Shown here one piece after another: positions 60,613 through 64,000 of a stretch of DNA of 64,000 nucleotides. Every line of letters begins with the position of its first letter. Within the stretch, counting starts at the first letter, position 1. Position numbers and translations under genes: made by a program. The notes under the pieces are model-generated. The model was not told where the DNA came from. It did no database searches and saw nothing but the letters and a program-made list of their open reading frames with translations. Source of the DNA: Planctomycetaceae bacterium (GTDB taxonomy: Bacteria > Planctomycetota > Planctomycetia > Planctomycetales > Planctomycetaceae); contig JABISG010000123.1 of the NCBI GenBank assembly GCA_018699955.1, positions 124,001 to 188,000 of the forward strand. The letters run 5' to 3'.

Positions 60613-61305
60613 TTATTCCTGACACTTACAGGGCGTGTCCTTGATCAACTCGACCGAAGTCGCGCCGTCGAGGTCCACGGCATTCCCCTCATCGGTGTCG
60701 ATGTGAACTTCCAGCTTGATATCATCGCCGGCCCGCACAACCATGTCTTCGAGGACCGTTGTGCATCCCGCCGACTCAATCCGCAGTTTCATCGATTCGC
60801 CGTTGGAGACGTCGTAATAGGCGAGGTCGGCAGGTCCCATGTGGACGTGTCGCGCTGCGCGAATGACGCCCCGTTTGAGTTCGACAACACCTTCCGGGCC
60901 AACCAGCACGCATCCCGGCGTTCCCTCAAGGTTGCCGCTGATTCGTACCGGCGCATCAATTCCGAGTGAGATTGCGTCGGTGAATGCCAATTCAATCTGC
61001 GAATCTCCTCGACACGGGCCGAGTACTCGGACGTTCGGAATCATCCGTTTTCGCGGACCGACAATGGCGACCGTTTCATCGGCCGCGTAGTAACCGTCCT
61101 GGTAGAGATCCTTCATCGGCGTCAGGCTGTCTTTGCCGAACAGGATGCGGACGTGCTCGTCCGTTAAATGGATATGCCGCGCCGAGATGTTGACCACCAA
61201 CGGGTTCGGCTTGTTGTCGCCGGCCGATGAACCAATTCGCCCGATGACGATGTCGCGGACGATGCGTTCAATATCTGCACGGTTGAGTTGTGTTGCTGTT
61301 GTCAT
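60613..61305 (-). CDS. pduL: phosphate propanoyltransferase PduL, BMC cargo
   Basis: A 230-residue PduL-type phosphotransacylase converting acyl-CoA and phosphate to acyl-phosphate and recycling CoA within the shell. The two zinc/PTAC blocks are NISARHIHLTDEHV and AARHVHMGPADLAYYDV. The N-terminal helix QLNRADIERIVRDIVIGRIG is a probable encapsulation peptide. It ends in KCQE. The ATG at 61305 is preferred; a TTG at 61362 overlaps the deoR stop and would add 19 residues. The gene follows deoR by 53 bases. Confidence 0.92.
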   Translation of the reverse strand: MTTATQLNRADIERIVRDIVIGRIGSSAGDNKPNPLVVNISARHIHLTDEHVRILFGKDSLTPMKDLYQDGYYAADETVAIVGPRKRMIPNVRVLGPCRGDSQIELAFTDAISLGIDAPVRISGNLEGTPGCVLVGPEGVVELKRGVIRAARHVHMGPADLAYYDVSNGESMKLRIESAGCTTVLEDMVVRAGDDIKLEVHIDTDEGNAVDLDGATSVELIKDTPCKCQE

Positions 61306-61358
61306 GGGCTGCCTGTCGAGGTTGGATTCTCGTTTGTTTTCTGCCTGTGTGCGTTCGT

Positions 61359-62114
61359 TCAATCACCGACCACAATGACTTCGATTCCGACCGCTTTCAG
61401 CGACTCTTTCCACTCCGTCGAGATTCCTGCATCGACAACGATCCGATCGACCGCATCGAGCGAGCACAGGTGTGCGAGTGCCGAATGTCCCAGTTTGCCG
61501 CTGTCCGTCACCACAATCACTTCGTCGGCTGCCTCAATCATCTGGCGTTCGGTTTCGACCAGGAGCGCGTTTCGATTGAAGAGCCCTTTTTCTGTAATTC
61601 CGCCGACGCTCATGATCAAACGGCGGACATTGATGTTCTGTAGCGCCGCGACTGCCAACTGTCCTAAAGCTACCCCCGTTTTCGGGTAGAGGTAGCCGCC
61701 AATCATCATCAATTCAATTTGTGGCTGATTTACCAGCAGGTTGATAATTGGCAACGAGTTGGTGACAACCTGCAACGTCTTTCCGCCGAGCTGCCGAGCC
61801 ACTTCCAGCGTTGTCGTACCTCCATCCAGTAGAACCGCGTCTCCCGACTCAATCAGGTCGGCAGCCGCTTTTGCGATCTGCCGTTTCTGTCCGATTGCCA
61901 ATGAACGGCGTTCATCAAACGTCGAAAGCGACTCACCGACATATGCTGCTCCGCCGCGTGTCCTCCGTATCTGTCCGATTCCGTCAAGATGTTCCAAATC
62001 CCGGCGAATGGTGGACTCGCTTGCCTCAAACTGCTCCTGTAGCTGTTGTGTAGACACAAAGCCTTTTGATTCAATGACTTGCAGTATGTGGGTTCGGCGT
62101 TCGTCGAGCAGCAT
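61359..62114 (-). CDS. DeoR family transcription regulator of the BMC operon
   Basis: A 251-residue DeoR-type regulator. N-terminal winged helix-turn-helix (RRTHILQVIESKGFVSTQQLQEQFEASESTIRRDLEHL) and the C-terminal sugar-phosphate-sensing domain (LIESGDAVLLDGGTTTLEVARQL, MSVGGITEKGLFNRNALLVETERQMIEAADEVIVVTDSGKLG). It is first in the BMC operon, so it probably controls its own operon in response to a sugar phosphate such as fuculose-1-P. Promoter and possible operator elements lie at 62152-62229. Confidence 0.9.
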   Translation of the reverse strand: MLLDERRTHILQVIESKGFVSTQQLQEQFEASESTIRRDLEHLDGIGQIRRTRGGAAYVGESLSTFDERRSLAIGQKRQIAKAAADLIESGDAVLLDGGTTTLEVARQLGGKTLQVVTNSLPIINLLVNQPQIELMMIGGYLYPKTGVALGQLAVAALQNINVRRLIMSVGGITEKGLFNRNALLVETERQMIEAADEVIVVTDSGKLGHSALAHLCSLDAVDRIVVDAGISTEWKESLKAVGIEVIVVGD

Positions 62115-62151
62115 ACTAACGTTTTCTCATCCTGAGTTTTTTGTGTGGACT

Positions 62152-62180
62152 ATCTATAGTGCCTAATTGGTGGCGGCAAG
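62152..62180 (-). promoter_or_regulatory. candidate promoter of the BMC operon
   Basis: On the minus strand TTGCCG (62175-62180) and TAGATA (62152-62157) are separated by 17 bases and lie 38 bases upstream of the deoR start. The boxes fit sigma-70 only loosely. Confidence 0.35.
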
Positions 62181-62194
62181 GCAACCTCAAACGG

Positions 62195-62229
62195 TCGTAA
62201 TGCGTCAAAAACAGTCATAAACCCGTCAG
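62195..62229. promoter_or_regulatory. direct repeats, possible DeoR operator
   Basis: GTCGTAATGCGTCA (62195-62208) and GTCATAAACCCGTCA (62215-62229) are imperfect direct repeats 20 bases apart, about two turns of the helix. They lie just upstream of the BMC promoter. Confidence 0.35.
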
Positions 62230-62370
62230 GTGGGTGCAGTCATGCTGTTGGGTGGTCTTGGATGTTGCCGACAGGCAACGTTTACCGCGACATTTCGGCG
62301 ACAAGTGAGCAGAACGCAAACAGTGTGCCGAACGGATCAATCCGCAAAGAAACGCGGAGATGCGTGCGTG

Positions 62371-62399
62371 AAACCCGGTTTCTTCAAAAAACCGGGTTT
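62371..62399. terminator. hairpin upstream of the HTTM gene end
   Basis: AAACCCGGTTT (62371-62381) pairs with AAACCGGGTTT (62389-62399), an 11-base perfect stem. It lies downstream of the minus-strand HTTM gene and could terminate it, though no T run follows on that strand. It may also be a repeat. Confidence 0.45.
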
Positions 62400-62477
62400 C
62401 TGTTGGAGAGCATTCGCTCGGTGGCGATGTTGGAAACCCGACGCCATCGGTCAATTGCACGGATCGCGTCGCGCAAG

Positions 62478-64000
62478 TCAGCGTTTCTTCTTTTCCAACA
62501 GCCGCTTGTACTCATCCTTGTTGCTGCGATAGCTGACTAGCTTCTCGCTCCCGCTGTCGTTCCAGCGGAATACCAACAGCTTTGCTGAAACCGGTGGTTC
62601 ACCGGGCGGCTGTGTGTATTCGAGCATGTAATACAGTCGTAATGACTCGACGCGTCGGTCGTCGTCGTGAGACTCGTTCCAGTCACTTCGCAGCCAGCGG
62701 GCGTAGTGCGGCGCATGATAGCGTCGCCGGCTTGACCACAGCGACATCATGTATTTCCGGCACCGATGTGATGGAAACTCACCGGAAATCGATGCCGGCT
62801 TCTCCCATGAAATGTCGCTTCCATTCCGATAGAGATCCACAATGCTGCCATCAGCCAAAGTCGCCTCGGCGACCCACCAACCATCTTCCCGCGGCGGGTA
62901 GGGTGAGAACATGATCCACCCCTGGCTAATGCCGAGCGTCGCGCCGATTCCCGAAATCGCATCCGTTGCCGTCTCATGCAGCCCGGCCATCCTGGCAAGT
63001 TTCGGCAGCGCGTGGTCGGTCTTCTTGGTTACGCTATGAATGTTCCAGCCCAACACGTAAAGCAGAAGCAGGCCCGCCACTACATTCAACCGCAGGCTGC
63101 AGCGATGCGGAGCGATGGGTGCCGGAGGTCGCGAGCCATTTTCGAATGACTTGACGACGAACGCGACGCGACCAATGAACGACTCCCAGACGATTGAGGC
63201 TGCCGACCCGACTCGTGTTGCTTCAACCTTGTCCCAAAACCACGGCGGCAGGAAAACAAGCCACGCCGTCATGCAAACGAAGGGAAAGAGAATCAGGTGC
63301 ATGGTCAGTGCCAGTCCCGCATGAAAACTGTAGAACGATGCAACCACAAACGTTCGCAGGTAACGCGTTGCCCAGGGAATGAATGCCAGTGCCGGCACCA
63401 GCACTTCCAGTCCGAGTGTCGCAAACGTCAGCAGGCGACAGAGTTCAGGGAATTCCAGGAACCAACGGCCAAACGATGTGGTCATGCGGTCGAGGTTGAG
63501 AGCGTAGTAAATGGCAGTTCCTTCTTGTCGCCAGATCGGGCTGGTTTTCAGCATGGCCGAAAAAACGTAAAGGAAAACGATCTGCAGCAATAATCCCAGC
63601 GTGGCCATCGACAAAACCGAATAGGGAACTTGACGGGCTGCGTTATTGTTTCGCAGGCGGCTATCGACGGAGCCGCAAACCCCCAACGGCAGAAACATCC
63701 CCCAGAATAGCAGCAGCCGCATGACATGGTCACCGGCGGAAGCAACCAGCGGATTGCGATAATGCAGTGAGACCAACAGCGCCCAGCTCACAACTGTCGC
63801 CAACCGTGTGCGATAGCCAACGAGTAACATCAAGGCAAATACCGCAGCCACGGTAAACATCAGCGAAACGAACAGCGGCGTCCCGTTCATCCAATACAGC
63901 GAAAGAGTCCAACGTCCCATTCGGCCCATCATCAGGTCACGGCTGACAAGGCCCGCGTCGGTGTAGTGTGCCGTGATATAGGGGACACGTCCGGCCAGGT
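62478..64000 (-). CDS. HTTM-domain membrane protein, N-terminus outside window
   Basis: The frame is open to the window edge, so the beginning of the protein is missing; at least 507 residues are seen. It is an integral membrane protein with about eight hydrophobic segments, and resembles the HTTM (horizontally transferred transmembrane) family related to vitamin K-dependent gamma-carboxylase. Visible features are the near-N-terminal LHYRNPLVASAGDHVMRLLLFW, KTSPIWRQEGTAIYYALNLDRMTTSFG and FYSFHAGLALTMHLILFPFVCM. The last 140 residues are soluble (GWIMFSPYPPREDGWWVAEATLADGS). True carboxylase activity is not established for bacterial HTTM proteins. Confidence 0.75.
   Translation of the reverse strand, partial: LAGRVPYITAHYTDAGLVSRDLMMGRMGRWTLSLYWMNGTPLFVSLMFTVAAVFALMLLVGYRTRLATVVSWALLVSLHYRNPLVASAGDHVMRLLLFWGMFLPLGVCGSVDSRLRNNNAARQVPYSVLSMATLGLLLQIVFLYVFSAMLKTSPIWRQEGTAIYYALNLDRMTTSFGRWFLEFPELCRLLTFATLGLEVLVPALAFIPWATRYLRTFVVASFYSFHAGLALTMHLILFPFVCMTAWLVFLPPWFWDKVEATRVGSAASIVWESFIGRVAFVVKSFENGSRPPAPIAPHRCSLRLNVVAGLLLLYVLGWNIHSVTKKTDHALPKLARMAGLHETATDAISGIGATLGISQGWIMFSPYPPREDGWWVAEATLADGSIVDLYRNGSDISWEKPASISGEFPSHRCRKYMMSLWSSRRRYHAPHYARWLRSDWNESHDDDRRVESLRLYYMLEYTQPPGEPPVSAKLLVFRWNDSGSEKLVSYRSNKDEYKRLLEKKKR

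Larger units (their letters stand above)
62115..62477. other. intergenic region upstream of the BMC operon
   Basis: These 363 bases hold the candidate promoter (62152-62180), direct repeats (62195-62229) and a hairpin (62371-62399). I see no gene here. Confidence 0.5.

Noticed and set aside
1..64000. tRNA/rRNA genes, CRISPR arrays, transposases or phage genes
   Set aside because: No T-loop-like motif with matching arms, no regularly spaced repeats and no recognisable integrase or transposase were seen by eye; a tRNA search program could still find one.

Overview
The window looks like a chromosomal segment of a planctomycete (Planctomycetota). This is inferred from gene content: two DUF1501 secreted proteins, several exported PQQ-type beta-propeller proteins, a TPR protein with RNA-polymerase alpha-CTD repeats, a lone ribosomal S18 gene, many short intergenic palindromes, and a bacterial microcompartment (BMC) locus of the Planctomycetes/Verrucomicrobia type. 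Coding density is high with genes on both strands. I see no tRNA, rRNA, transposase, phage gene or CRISPR array.

Layout. 1-14.3 kb: a truncated TerB/zinc-ribbon protein, a DUF1501 protein, an ankyrin lipoprotein, a very large exported LamG/propeller/methyltransferase protein, a small cluster with BON and CsrA proteins, an envelope protein, a SIMPL protein, an STN + cytochrome c'-like protein and another propeller. 14.6-17 kb: a Zn-dependent polyol/aldonate dehydrogenase followed by a tagaturonate epimerase (UxaE), probably a uronate or L-galactonate route. 17-33 kb: mostly housekeeping and hypothetical genes (PhyH dioxygenase, Ogt, aminotransferase, VanZ, HAD phosphatase, rpsR, TPR/alpha-CTD protein, SDR, YggS, YggU, Ca2+/H+ antiporter, STAS-like protein, MurG, GlsB-like protein, FAD oxidoreductase). 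33-40 kb: hisS, a short uvrC, a ybdK-type ligase overlapping an M20 amidohydrolase, and a D-2-hydroxyacid dehydrogenase. 40-43.2 kb: a ferrous-iron uptake operon (two FeoA proteins, FeoB, FeoB-associated Cys-rich protein) behind a promoter with a Fur-box-like palindrome. 43.2-51.7 kb: DUF1573 protein, EEP-fold lipoprotein, propeller, DUF6714, a second DUF1501 protein and DAHP synthase.

51.9-62.1 kb is a minus-strand BMC operon. In transcription order it encodes a DeoR regulator, PduL, two BMC-H shell proteins, acetate kinase, BMC-P, CoA-acylating aldehyde dehydrogenase, BMC-P, a EutQ/RpiB-like protein, BMC-P, class II aldolase, lactate/malate dehydrogenase, a class I aldolase-like protein and a coupled zinc-ribbon membrane protein. 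The expected pathway, known for this BMC class, cleaves fuculose- or rhamnulose-1-phosphate to lactaldehyde inside the shell, oxidises it to lactyl-CoA, passes it to lactyl-phosphate by PduL, and makes ATP with acetate kinase, while the dehydrogenase recycles NAD+. Four cargo proteins carry similar short amphipathic helices at an end, as expected for encapsulation peptides. The window ends inside an HTTM membrane protein.

The main points outside ordinary annotation are the fusion proteins (LamG-propeller-methyltransferase, STN-cytochrome c', TPR-alpha-CTD), a UvrC without its C-terminal HhH module, and a palindromic intergenic repeat that is translated in frame inside MurG.
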